From assembly GCA_946481625.1 (NCBI GenBank), contig CAMLOZ010000036.1, positions 1 to 11,961 of the forward strand: DNA of 11,961 nucleotides, written 5' to 3'. This stretch comes from an uncultured Haloferula sp. GTDB lineage: Bacteria > Verrucomicrobiota > Verrucomicrobiae > Verrucomicrobiales > Akkermansiaceae. Position 1 is the stretch's first letter; each line of letters starts with the position of its first letter. Position numbers and translations under genes: made by a program. This document shows, one piece after another, positions 1-7,187 of this stretch. The notes below the pieces were generated by a model. The model searched no databases. It worked only from the letters and a program-made list of their open reading frames with translations, and had not been told where the DNA came from.

Positions 1-1192
1 GATTCCCGATCCGGAGAAGCGGATGACCTGGTCGCGCGACGGCAACTGGACTTTCCCGGAAGGGCAGATCTGGGTGAAGCACTTCGACCTCGAGTCGGAA
101 CGCGGCAACCCGGCCTCGCCGAAGAAGCGGATCGAGACGCGCGTCCTGGTGAAGAACTCCACCGGCATGTATGGCGTGAGCTATCGTTGGAACGAGGCGC
201 AGACGGAAGCGACCTTGGCGGAGGATGGCGGCGAGGATTTCCCGGTGACTCTGACAGTTGAGGGCCAGCAGTACTTCCAGCAGTGGCGGATCCCGAGCCG
301 GGCGCAGTGCATGACCTGCCACTCGCCGCAGGCGGGACACGCGCTGTCCTTCAACACGCGGCAGCTCAACCTTTCGCGCGACATCAACGGCTTCACGGGG
401 AACCAGATCGACCAGCTCTCGGGCGCGGGTTACCTCACGAACCTGCCGGATTCGACCAACCTGCTGCCGCGGCATCTGCGTCCGGACGAGAACGACTATC
501 CGCTGGAAGCGCGGGTGAGATCCTACCTGGCGGTGAACTGTTCCTACTGCCATGCGGGTGCGGAAGGCACCGCGCCGACGGCTTGGGACGGGCGCCATCA
601 GCTGACGCTGGAACAGACCGGCCTGGTGAACGGCGAGGCGAACTCGAATAACGGCAATCCCGCGAACAAGCTGGTGGTGCCGGGGGACACCCTGCACTCG
701 ATCGTGCTCAACCGGGTGGCGGTCACGAACGGCTTCGCGAAGATGCCGCCGCTGGGCAGCAACGAGATCGACCACGTGAGCGTGGATTTGTTGACAAATT
801 GGATCAACGGAACCTTGCCGGACAACCAGACCTACGCGGAATGGCGGCTGGCAACGTTCGGCTCGGCGGATTCGCCGGAAGGGGAGGCCGCGGTCGATGC
901 CGATGGCGACGGCGTATCGAACCATGAGGAGTTTCTCGCGGGCACTTCGCCGTTGAATGGATCGAGCTTCCTGCGCCCCGCGCTGACACGGACAGGCGGG
1001 GAGGTTACGATCGGCTTCGATGTGCCGGCCAACCGCTCGGTCCGGGTGCAATCCTCCGCGAATCTCCTGGATTGGTCCCTGTGGGATGTCCCAGGCAACG
1101 ACGGGGTTTCGCTGCCTGCCGGCGAGCAGTCGATCTCCGGGCCTTCTGCGGATCCCGCCCGCTTCTTCCGCCTTTTGATCGAGGAGCGTTGA
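1..1192 (+). CDS. Secreted diheme cytochrome-like protein, 3' part of a PQQ-dehydrogenase/cytochrome paralogue (5' truncated)
   Basis: The reading frame is open from base 2, and those codons still align with the downstream paralogue. The ATG at base 23 is therefore internal and the true start lies outside the window. The 396 visible residues match the C-terminal third of the next gene. They begin in the 'NWTFPEG..WVKHFDLE..RGNPA' segment typical of the HNE_0200 (TIGR03806)-like module. Two c-type heme sites are present: CMTCH (bases 308-322) and CSYCH (539-553). A 'KMPPLGS' segment (Met codon at 743) could supply a distal Met ligand. A bacterial TSP3-type calcium loop 'DADGDGVSNHEEF' starts at base 896. 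The protein ends with a 'WSLWD' to 'RFFRLLIEER' domain. By family knowledge and paralogy it is an exported electron-transfer module, probably fused upstream to a sugar dehydrogenase propeller that cannot be seen here. The stop is TGA at 1190-1192. The substrate is unknown. Confidence 0.85.
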   Translation, partial: IPDPEKRMTWSRDGNWTFPEGQIWVKHFDLESERGNPASPKKRIETRVLVKNSTGMYGVSYRWNEAQTEATLAEDGGEDFPVTLTVEGQQYFQQWRIPSRAQCMTCHSPQAGHALSFNTRQLNLSRDINGFTGNQIDQLSGAGYLTNLPDSTNLLPRHLRPDENDYPLEARVRSYLAVNCSYCHAGAEGTAPTAWDGRHQLTLEQTGLVNGEANSNNGNPANKLVVPGDTLHSIVLNRVAVTNGFAKMPPLGSNEIDHVSVDLLTNWINGTLPDNQTYAEWRLATFGSADSPEGEAAVDADGDGVSNHEEFLAGTSPLNGSSFLRPALTRTGGEVTIGFDVPANRSVRVQSSANLLDWSLWDVPGNDGVSLPAGEQSISGPSADPARFFRLLIEER

Positions 1193-1209
1193 TGCTTATT
1201 TGATCGGTC
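1181..1209 (+). promoter_or_regulatory. Shine-Dalgarno plus three-codon mini-ORF between the tandem paralogues
   Basis: GAGGAG at 1181-1186 lies five bases before an ATG at 1192-1194 that overlaps the TGA stop of the upstream gene. That ATG reads ATG CTT ATT TGA (1192-1203), in the same frame as the next gene's ATG at 1210. The start at 1210 has no good ribosome binding site of its own. Ribosomes may therefore terminate and reinitiate here, coupling the two genes. The sequence arrangement is seen directly; the coupling is inference. Confidence 0.4.
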
Positions 1210-4200
1210 ATGAAGTTGCCCGTGTTGACGCTGGTTTTCGCTCTCGCCGGGCCCGTGCACGGGGGGCTGATCCATGAATGGCGTTGCAACGAAAGCTCGG
1301 GGACGGTGCTGGAGGACAGCATCGGAAACCATGACGCCGAGGTTGTGGTTTTGGCGGATGGTGGCGGCTACAGCTTTACGGGCGGCGCGGTCCGCCTGGA
1401 TGGCGGGACGCGGACGCAGGCCGATTACATCCGCATTCCGGACGCAGTCTTCGACGGGCTTTCCGAGGTGACGCTGGAGATCTGGGCAACGCCGCACACT
1501 TTCCAGAACTACGGGCGGGTCTTCGAGATCGGCCCCGGCACGGACAATCCTGCGGACAACATCCTGCGCCTTGCCTTTAGTACCGGCACGAACGGCAACC
1601 AACCCTACATCGGCCTGAAGCCGCTGGCGAACTACACCGCGAATCTCAGCACGGCGGCGGATTCGCTGCATCACTACGTGGTGGTGTGGAGCACGGTGAA
1701 CGGCGGGCGCATCGATTGGTATCGCGATGGCGTGGCGGTGGCCGGCTTCGATACCGGCGGGCGCACCATCGCGACCCTGGCGGGACTGCCGCAGACCGAA
1801 TTCATCCTCGGCCGCTCGCACTTCACGGCCGACGCGACGGCGAATGCGAGCTTCCATGCGGTGCGTCTCTACGACCAGCCGCTATCGCAAGCGGCGATTG
1901 GTGCGCTGGCAGGGGCCGGGCCGGAAGGGGCGGGCTTCGATCCACCGGTTGCGGTGGCGGACTCGGTGACGCTTCATCCCGGCGGAGCGGTCGCGCTGGA
2001 GGTGGTGGCGAACGACACGAGCCCGGTCATCGATCCGGCAAGCGTGGAGATCGTCGCTCCCGCCTCTGCGGGGAGCGCTACGGTACGACCCGACGGGAAA
2101 ATCTACTATGTGCATGGTGGTCCGGGGAGCGCCGACGCGTTTTCCTACACGGTGCGGGATGTCTTCGGGAACCTCTCCGCGCCCGCGGTGGTCACGGTCA
2201 ATATCGAGTCCGGCACGCGACTGCCCGCGCCGACGCTCGCGATGCCCGCTCAACCGCCGCCGGTTGCGATCGCCGCCGTGGATGCATTCCCCGGGCTGAC
2301 CTTCGAGGACGCTCTGTGTATCCGCCATGCGCCGGGCGAGACGGACCGGATCTTCATCGGCGAGCGGCGCGGGCGGATCAGCTACGTGCCGGATATCCAC
2401 GCGGCGGTGCCCGAGCGGAAGGTGCTGCTGGATATCACGGCGAAGGTTTCCTACGACGACACGAACGAGGGCGAGCTCGGCTTGATGAGCTTCGCTTTGC
2501 ACCCGGATTTCGCGGAAAACGGGTATCTCTACGTCTTCTACACCGCGCCGGGGTCGCCCTACTTCGACCGCGTCTCGCGCTTCACGCTGAACAAGGACGG
2601 CAACGGCGATCCGATCCTGGTTGATCCGGTCGCGCAGAGTTCGAGCGAGTTGATCCTGATCAACCAGCAGGACGAGGTCTTCAACCACAACGCGGGCGAC
2701 ATCCACTTCGGGCCGGACGGTTTCCTCTACATCTCGATGGGTGACGAGGGCGACCAGATGAACCAGCGCCTGAATTCGCAGCGGATCGACAAGGATCTTT
2801 TCTCCGCGGTGCTACGGATCGACGTGGACAAGGAGTCGGGGATCGAGCCGAACGCGCACGCGGGGATCCCGACGGACAACAACATGGCGAGGTTTTCGAT
2901 TCCGGCGGACAACCCCTTCCGCGCGGCATCGGGCTGGGACGGGACTTTCAACGGCAGCGCGATCCCGGATCTCACGAAAGTGAGGACCGAGTTCTGGGCG
3001 GTGGGCTTCCGGAGTCCGTGGCGGATGTCCTTCGATTCGGAGACGGGAGATTTGTGGGTGGGCGACGTGGGGCAGTACACGTGGGAAGAGGTCGCGCTGG
3101 TGAAAAAAGGCGAGAACCACGGCTGGGCTTTCCGGGAGGGCTTCCAGCAGACGCCGAACACGCCATCGACCTACATCACCGCGCCGCCCGCCGGGTTCAC
3201 CCATGTGAATCCGGTGTGGGACTATCCGCACTCGGGCGGCTCGGCACCGGCGAACTTCAGCGGGAATTCGGTGACGGGTGGGGTGGTGTATCACGGGACG
3301 CGGATCGCGGCGCTGACCGGCTCGTATATCTTCGCCGACTTCCGCAGCGGGAACATCTGGTCGCTGCGGCGGAATGAAGGGGCACCCGCCACGGTGGTGC
3401 GGCTTGCGGGGGATGCGGGGATTGCGGGAATCGGTACCGATCCATCGAACGGCGACGTGCTTTTCGCCGACTATACGGAAGGGAAGATCAAGCGGCTGGT
3501 GCAGCAGGACGCGAGCGGGTCGGGCTTCCCGGCGACGCTGTCCGCCACCGGAATCTTCGCCGATCTGGCGACACTGGCGCCGAATCCGGGGGTAATCGCG
3601 TACGAGCCGAACGTGCCGTTCTGGTCGGATCACGCGATCAAGAAGCGGTGGTTCGCCATTCCGGGGACGACGGACAGCGTGGGCTTCGCGGCCGAAGGCA
3701 ACTGGAGCTTCCCGGCGGGCATGCTGTGGGTGAAGCATTTCGATCTCGAGACCGAGCGCGGCAATCCCGCCACGAAGAAGCGGCTCGAGACTCGCGTCCT
3801 GGTCCGCAATGCGGCCGGGAGCTACGGCGTGAGCTACCGCTGGAACGAGGCGGGGACCGAGGCGACGCTGGTGCCGGACGCGGGCGTGAGCTTCGACGTG
3901 CCGGTGACGGTGGGCGGCGTGACGGCGAACCAGACCTGGGAAATCCCATCGCGCGGTGCCTGCATGCTCTGCCACACGGTGCCGGGCGGGCATGCGCTCA
4001 GTTTCAACACGCGCCAGATGAACCGCGTGGCCACGATGATGGGCGAGACGGGCAACCAGATCGCGTTGCTGCGGTCCGCGGGTTATCTGAGCGGTCCGGA
4101 GAGTCCGCTGGCTTACACGCCGCCGCATGCCGTGGCGGACGACGATTCCACGACCTTGGAATTCCGCGTGCGGTCCTATCTGGCGGTGAACTGTGTTCAG

Positions 4201-4845
4201 TGTCACCAGCCGGGAGGTGCGGCACCTTCGACGTGGGATGCGCGTCCCGAACTCACCCTGGAGGAGACGGGCCTGGTCAACGGCATCGCGGAACGGCCGA
4301 GCGATGATCCGCTCGACCGGCTGATCGTGCCCGGAGATCCGCAACACTCGGTGCTGCTGCAGCGGATCCAGGCGGGGAACGGCTTTTCGCGCATGCCGCC
4401 GCTGGGCAGCCATGTGCTGGATCAGGCGGCGATCGATCTGGTGACGGCGTGGATCACGACCGAACTGCCGGGGCGCTTGCTCTATGACGACTGGCGGGCG
4501 GTTCATTTCAGCGAAGGCGATCCGACCGGCGAGCGGACGGCAGATGCCGATGGCGACGGGCTTTCGAACCACGAGGAGTTCCTGCGCGGGAGCCCGCCGC
4601 TTGCCGGCGGGGATGCGTGGCAGGCCGCTTTGATCCAGGGCGAGGAAGGCTGGCGGATCCGCCATTTGCGGAAGGCGCACCGCGGTTACCTGATCGAGAC
4701 CAGCGACGACCTCGACACTTGGTCGCTGTGGGACGATCCGCTGAATGTCCTGCGATACTCGGATGCCGACGAGTGGGTGGAGCTTCCGCTGGGAGAGGAC
4801 CAGTCCGCGACGCGCTTCTTCCGCTTCCAAATCACGGAGCCCTGA
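1210..4845 (+). CDS. Secreted multidomain PQQ-dependent sugar dehydrogenase with C-terminal diheme cytochrome module
   Basis: The product is 1211 residues. A signal peptide occupies about residues 1-18 (cleavage near VHG/GL). A LamG/concanavalin-like domain follows (about 19-236; 'VTLEIWATP', 'RIDWYRDGVAV'), then a Big_9-like Ig domain (about 245-335; 'LEVVANDT'). Next is a GSDH/HHIP-type propeller (about 360-765; 'HFGPDGFLYISMGDEGD', 'GDVGQYTWEEV', 'GENHGWA'). His493 aligns with the catalytic His of soluble glucose dehydrogenase. Arg601 aligns with its active-site Arg, but the adjacent PQQ-contacting Asn is Ser602. An HNE_0200 (TIGR03806)-like module spans about 774-1087, with heme motifs C918MLCH and C995VQCH and a possible Met ligand at M1062. 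A TSP3 calcium loop starts at D1112, and a 'WSLWD...RFFRF' domain ends the protein. The likely role is extracytoplasmic oxidation of a sugar or alcohol with electrons passed to built-in hemes. ATG 1210 is the first start after an in-frame TGA at 1201. The gene lies 17 bases after its paralogue. Confidence 0.88.
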   Translation: MKLPVLTLVFALAGPVHGGLIHEWRCNESSGTVLEDSIGNHDAEVVVLADGGGYSFTGGAVRLDGGTRTQADYIRIPDAVFDGLSEVTLEIWATPHTFQNYGRVFEIGPGTDNPADNILRLAFSTGTNGNQPYIGLKPLANYTANLSTAADSLHHYVVVWSTVNGGRIDWYRDGVAVAGFDTGGRTIATLAGLPQTEFILGRSHFTADATANASFHAVRLYDQPLSQAAIGALAGAGPEGAGFDPPVAVADSVTLHPGGAVALEVVANDTSPVIDPASVEIVAPASAGSATVRPDGKIYYVHGGPGSADAFSYTVRDVFGNLSAPAVVTVNIESGTRLPAPTLAMPAQPPPVAIAAVDAFPGLTFEDALCIRHAPGETDRIFIGERRGRISYVPDIHAAVPERKVLLDITAKVSYDDTNEGELGLMSFALHPDFAENGYLYVFYTAPGSPYFDRVSRFTLNKDGNGDPILVDPVAQSSSELILINQQDEVFNHNAGDIHFGPDGFLYISMGDEGDQMNQRLNSQRIDKDLFSAVLRIDVDKESGIEPNAHAGIPTDNNMARFSIPADNPFRAASGWDGTFNGSAIPDLTKVRTEFWAVGFRSPWRMSFDSETGDLWVGDVGQYTWEEVALVKKGENHGWAFREGFQQTPNTPSTYITAPPAGFTHVNPVWDYPHSGGSAPANFSGNSVTGGVVYHGTRIAALTGSYIFADFRSGNIWSLRRNEGAPATVVRLAGDAGIAGIGTDPSNGDVLFADYTEGKIKRLVQQDASGSGFPATLSATGIFADLATLAPNPGVIAYEPNVPFWSDHAIKKRWFAIPGTTDSVGFAAEGNWSFPAGMLWVKHFDLETERGNPATKKRLETRVLVRNAAGSYGVSYRWNEAGTEATLVPDAGVSFDVPVTVGGVTANQTWEIPSRGACMLCHTVPGGHALSFNTRQMNRVATMMGETGNQIALLRSAGYLSGPESPLAYTPPHAVADDDSTTLEFRVRSYLAVNCVQCHQPGGAAPSTWDARPELTLEETGLVNGIAERPSDDPLDRLIVPGDPQHSVLLQRIQAGNGFSRMPPLGSHVLDQAAIDLVTAWITTELPGRLLYDDWRAVHFSEGDPTGERTADADGDGLSNHEEFLRGSPPLAGGDAWQAALIQGEEGWRIRHLRKAHRGYLIETSDDLDTWSLWDDPLNVLRYSDADEWVELPLGEDQSATRFFRFQITEP

Positions 4846-4858
4846 TCATGGTGGCGGC

Positions 4859-5116
4859 ATGCGTTTGCGGGTGCTTGCCGTGCCGAATTCGAAGACCAGT
4901 GAAGTGGTCGGTTGGGAGGATGACCCAAGGGCCGGTCGCGTGCTGCGGGTGAAGATCGCCGCGCCGCCGTTGGACGGAAAAGCCAACGCGGCGCTAAGGG
5001 AATTTCTTGCGCGATACCTCGGGATTCCGAAGTCGAAGGTCACGCTCGACAAGGGCGACACGTCACGGATCAAGACTTTCCGACTGCCGGAAGGCACCAC
5101 GATTCTCGGGGTCTAA
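4859..5116 (+). CDS. DUF167 / YggU family small protein
   Basis: This gene encodes 85 residues. The sequence carries the family's core pattern: a beta strand 'LRVLAVPNSK', then 'VKIAAPPLDGKANAALREFLA' split around the conserved APPxDGxAN block, then 'SKVTLDKGDTSRIKTFRL'. The length and single-domain layout fit YggU-type proteins, whose molecular function is not established. ATG 4859 gives the expected N-terminus, although the frame stays open upstream through the end of the preceding gene. Only a weak GGTGG (4850-4854) precedes it. It starts 13 bases after the dehydrogenase stop, so it may be cotranscribed with it, although the functions look unrelated. Family assignment is firm; role unknown. 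Confidence 0.88.
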   Translation: MRLRVLAVPNSKTSEVVGWEDDPRAGRVLRVKIAAPPLDGKANAALREFLARYLGIPKSKVTLDKGDTSRIKTFRLPEGTTILGV

Positions 5117-5148
5117 CCATCGCATGAAAAAAATCGCGTGAATTGTCG

Positions 5149-5163
5149 CTGGCGCATTGCCAG
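5149..5163 (+). other. Small hairpin between DUF167 and SprT-like genes
   Basis: CTGGC (5149-5153) and GCCAG (5159-5163) form a perfect 5-base stem with a 5-base loop. No T run follows, so it is unlikely to be an intrinsic terminator. It lies in the 77-base gap between the two genes and may be chance. Confidence 0.2.
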
Positions 5164-5180
5164 TCGGCGCGGGTCTTGGT

Positions 5181-5186
5181 AGGAGG
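5181..5186 (+). promoter_or_regulatory. Ribosome binding site of the SprT-like gene
   Basis: AGGAGG lies seven bases before ATG 5194, an optimal Shine-Dalgarno arrangement. It settles the start at 5194 in preference to the in-frame TTG at 5143, which has no such signal. Confidence 0.75.
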
Positions 5187-5193
5187 CGGGCGG

Positions 5194-5781
5194 ATGGCGT
5201 GGTCGTTCCGTCAGATGGAGTTAACTTGGGGAAGAAAGCCCCGGGCAGTGCCGCCGTCCCCGTCGCGAACTTCCACGACAAAGACGGACGGAGGATTGAC
5301 GGAGTGGTGCCGGGAAACGGCCGCCAGCCTTGGTCTTCCAGAGCTTTCGCGGCGAGTGCGGGTGGGCTGGAACTCGCGCATGCAGACGACCGCCGGGCGT
5401 GCATGGTGGCCGGACCGCTTGATCGAGTTGAATCCGAAGTTGAAGGAGCAGGCGCCGGAGGAGGTGTGGCGGACCTTGCGCCATGAGCTCGCGCATCTGG
5501 TCGCTTACGAGCGGGCCGGACGGCGCCGGATCGAGGTGCACGGGGAGGAGTGGCGGGCGGCCTGCGCCGAGCTCGGCATTCCGAACGAGCAGCCTTTCCA
5601 CAACCTGCCCTTCAAGCGGAAGCGGATGAAGCGGAACTTCGCATACGTCTGCCCGCAGTGCTACACCACGATCCGGCGGGTGAAGAGGATCGACCGGATG
5701 GTGGCGTGCTACGCTTGCTGCCGGAAGTACAGCGGGGGCTTGTTCGATTCGCGCTTCAAGCTTCAGGAGCAGAAGCTGTAA
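5194..5781 (+). CDS. SprT-like zinc metalloprotease-fold protein with C-terminal zinc ribbon
   Basis: The product is 195 residues from ATG 5194. The zincin motif H97-E-L-A-H101 ('TLRHELAHLVAY') is followed by a third likely ligand, H116, in 'VHGEEWRAAC', the SprT-type layout. A C-terminal zinc ribbon is formed by C153-P-Q-C156 and C172-Y-A-C175 (a further Cys at 176). No signal peptide or membrane segment is seen, so a cytoplasmic protein is expected. SprT-like domains are related to the DNA-protein crosslink protease SPRTN, but most bacterial members have no proven substrate, and I do not infer one. The first 35 or so residues are basic and Ser/Thr/Pro-rich and probably disordered. A later in-frame ATG at 'MELTWG' is an alternative start but lacks the strong ribosome binding site. 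The gene ends 32 bases before the CPBP gene and probably shares its transcript. Confidence 0.85.
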   Translation: MAWSFRQMELTWGRKPRAVPPSPSRTSTTKTDGGLTEWCRETAASLGLPELSRRVRVGWNSRMQTTAGRAWWPDRLIELNPKLKEQAPEEVWRTLRHELAHLVAYERAGRRRIEVHGEEWRAACAELGIPNEQPFHNLPFKRKRMKRNFAYVCPQCYTTIRRVKRIDRMVACYACCRKYSGGLFDSRFKLQEQKL

Positions 5782-5800
5782 CGCGGCTTCCTGTCGATAT

Positions 5801-5806
5801 GGAGGA
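5801..5806 (+). promoter_or_regulatory. Ribosome binding site of the CPBP protease gene
   Basis: GGAGGA lies seven bases before ATG 5814. It favours that start over the in-frame ATG at 5799, whose own upstream sequence has no Shine-Dalgarno match. The frame is open much further upstream, but only as an overlap with the SprT-like gene. Confidence 0.7.
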
Positions 5807-5813
5807 CCCATCG

Positions 5814-7184
5814 ATGCCGGGCAAGGGGCGGCGGAAGGCGAAGCGCAAGCTGCCGCTGTGGGCGCTGTTGCCTTTGCTCGCGATCTGGATGGTCAGCCTT
5901 TTTGATGACTACCAATCCATCCGGACATCACCGCTTGAAGGGTGGTCGATGTGGAGGGTGGCCGACCAGGATCTGATGATCGAGACCACCGCCCTGCCGG
6001 TGCCTTGGGGTGCGGCGGACGCCGCTGGAGATCGCGAGGGAAGCGACTTGTATGCGCGATGGGCGGGGGTGCTGGAAAAGGACGAGGACCCGCGCTCGCG
6101 GAGCGGAGCGGCGGTCCTGTGGAAGTTGGCGGGGGATCTGGACAAGGCCTCCGGGGTAGAGCGTTCCGAAACCGACAATCCGGATTTCGACAAGCTGGTG
6201 ACCGCCTTGGTCCGGGATCGCAGGCCGGACCGTCAGGCGGTTGAGGATTGGGGGCAAGCGATCCTTGCGGACGGCGAAGCCTATTGGTGGGAGGAGCAGC
6301 TCTACTTGCAGCATGCGCGACGGGCGAATCCGGAGACGACGGCGGCGGTGCGGGCGCGGGTCGAACAGCGGGAAAGCCGCTGCGTGTGGATGGCATGGGG
6401 CGCTTACGGGATCACGATCGGTCTCGCCGTGGCGGGGCTGGCCGGGTTCGTGATGGTGGCGAAGCGGCGGGTGAATTTCAGCGTGCTGCATCGGTCGCCC
6501 GCGGTCTTCCGGCGGATCGACTGGCGGAAACCGCTTGCCGCCGTAGCGCTTGCGGATGTTTTGGCGGGCTTGCTCCTGATCGTTCTCGGCTGGGTATTGG
6601 CGATGATTCCGGAGGTGAGTCTGGGAGATGTGATCGCGCAGGATACGATCTGGCGGTGCTTTCCGGCGGCTCTTGTCGGGGTGCTGCTGTTCCGGCGGCC
6701 GAGCACGGCGATCCGGGCGCTGGGAATCGACCGGCCTTTCGCCTGGTGGGCGGTGCTCGCGGCCTTGGGGATCACGCTGACCCTGGAATTCCTCTGCTGG
6801 TGGGCGCTTCCGCAGGACGGTGAGGACCTGGCGAACTTTGCGGCGGATCCGTGGGGTTTCGGCTGGGGTGGTTTGGGCTACACGCTCTTGAGCGCGTGTG
6901 TCCTGGCACCGGTTTGCGAGGAGATCGTTTACCGCGGGGTTTTGTTCAACACGATCGCGGCGCGCTTCGGCTTGTGGCCCGGTCTGGTGATCGCGAACGT
7001 GGTTTTCTCGGCGATCCACGGATACCCGCTGGATGCGAGCGTCGCGACGTTCCTTTTCGGAGTGGTCGCGGCGCTGCTGTATCGCGTCACCGGGTCGCTG
7101 GCGGCGGCGATCGTGATGCACTCGCTGTTCAACCTTTATTGCACGGCGCTGAACTGGACTTCGCTGGAGGCGGTCTATTGGTAG
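5814..7184 (+). CDS. CPBP (CAAX/Abi) family intramembrane metalloprotease with large soluble insert
   Basis: The product is 456 residues. A very basic N-terminus (GKGRRKAKRK) leads into a membrane segment at about residues 13-30. A roughly 155-residue hydrophilic stretch follows, then a second membrane segment at about 190-214 and several more from about 240 to the C-terminus. The CPBP catalytic motifs are intact: E369-E370-I-V-Y-R374, H402 in 'FSAIHGYP', and H436-S-L-F-N440. These define glutamate/histidine intramembrane proteases related to the CAAX prenyl protease Rce1. In bacteria they serve varied roles (bacteriocin immunity, membrane protein processing), and the substrate here is unknown. 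The long segment between the first two membrane spans is Trp/Glu/Arg-rich, has no domain I recognise, and is unusual for the family. The gene ends three bases from the convergent sulfatase stop. Confidence 0.87.
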   Translation: MPGKGRRKAKRKLPLWALLPLLAIWMVSLFDDYQSIRTSPLEGWSMWRVADQDLMIETTALPVPWGAADAAGDREGSDLYARWAGVLEKDEDPRSRSGAAVLWKLAGDLDKASGVERSETDNPDFDKLVTALVRDRRPDRQAVEDWGQAILADGEAYWWEEQLYLQHARRANPETTAAVRARVEQRESRCVWMAWGAYGITIGLAVAGLAGFVMVAKRRVNFSVLHRSPAVFRRIDWRKPLAAVALADVLAGLLLIVLGWVLAMIPEVSLGDVIAQDTIWRCFPAALVGVLLFRRPSTAIRALGIDRPFAWWAVLAALGITLTLEFLCWWALPQDGEDLANFAADPWGFGWGGLGYTLLSACVLAPVCEEIVYRGVLFNTIAARFGLWPGLVIANVVFSAIHGYPLDASVATFLFGVVAALLYRVTGSLAAAIVMHSLFNLYCTALNWTSLEAVYW

Positions 7185-7187
7185 CCT

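Noticed and set aside
832..1857. 341-codon minus-strand frame spanning the junction of the two paralogues
   Set aside because: It is antisense to two genes in the same phase, with Arg/Ala-rich shadow composition and no motif.
2812..4830. 672-codon open frame on the minus strand
   Set aside because: It lies antisense to the dehydrogenase-cytochrome gene, whose motifs are all intact. The translation is Arg/His/Pro-rich without any domain, as expected from GC-rich codon structure.
5143..5193. TTG start for the SprT-like gene
   Set aside because: AGGAGG seven bases before ATG 5194 is a much better initiation site, and the extra residues show no family similarity.
5550..5813. Upstream extension of the CPBP frame
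   Set aside because: It overlaps the SprT-like gene in another phase, while GGAGGA at proper spacing marks ATG 5814.
5928..7121. 397-codon open frame on the minus strand
   Set aside because: It is antisense to the CPBP gene. The product is Arg/His/Gln/Pro-rich and lacks hydrophobic or domain structure.
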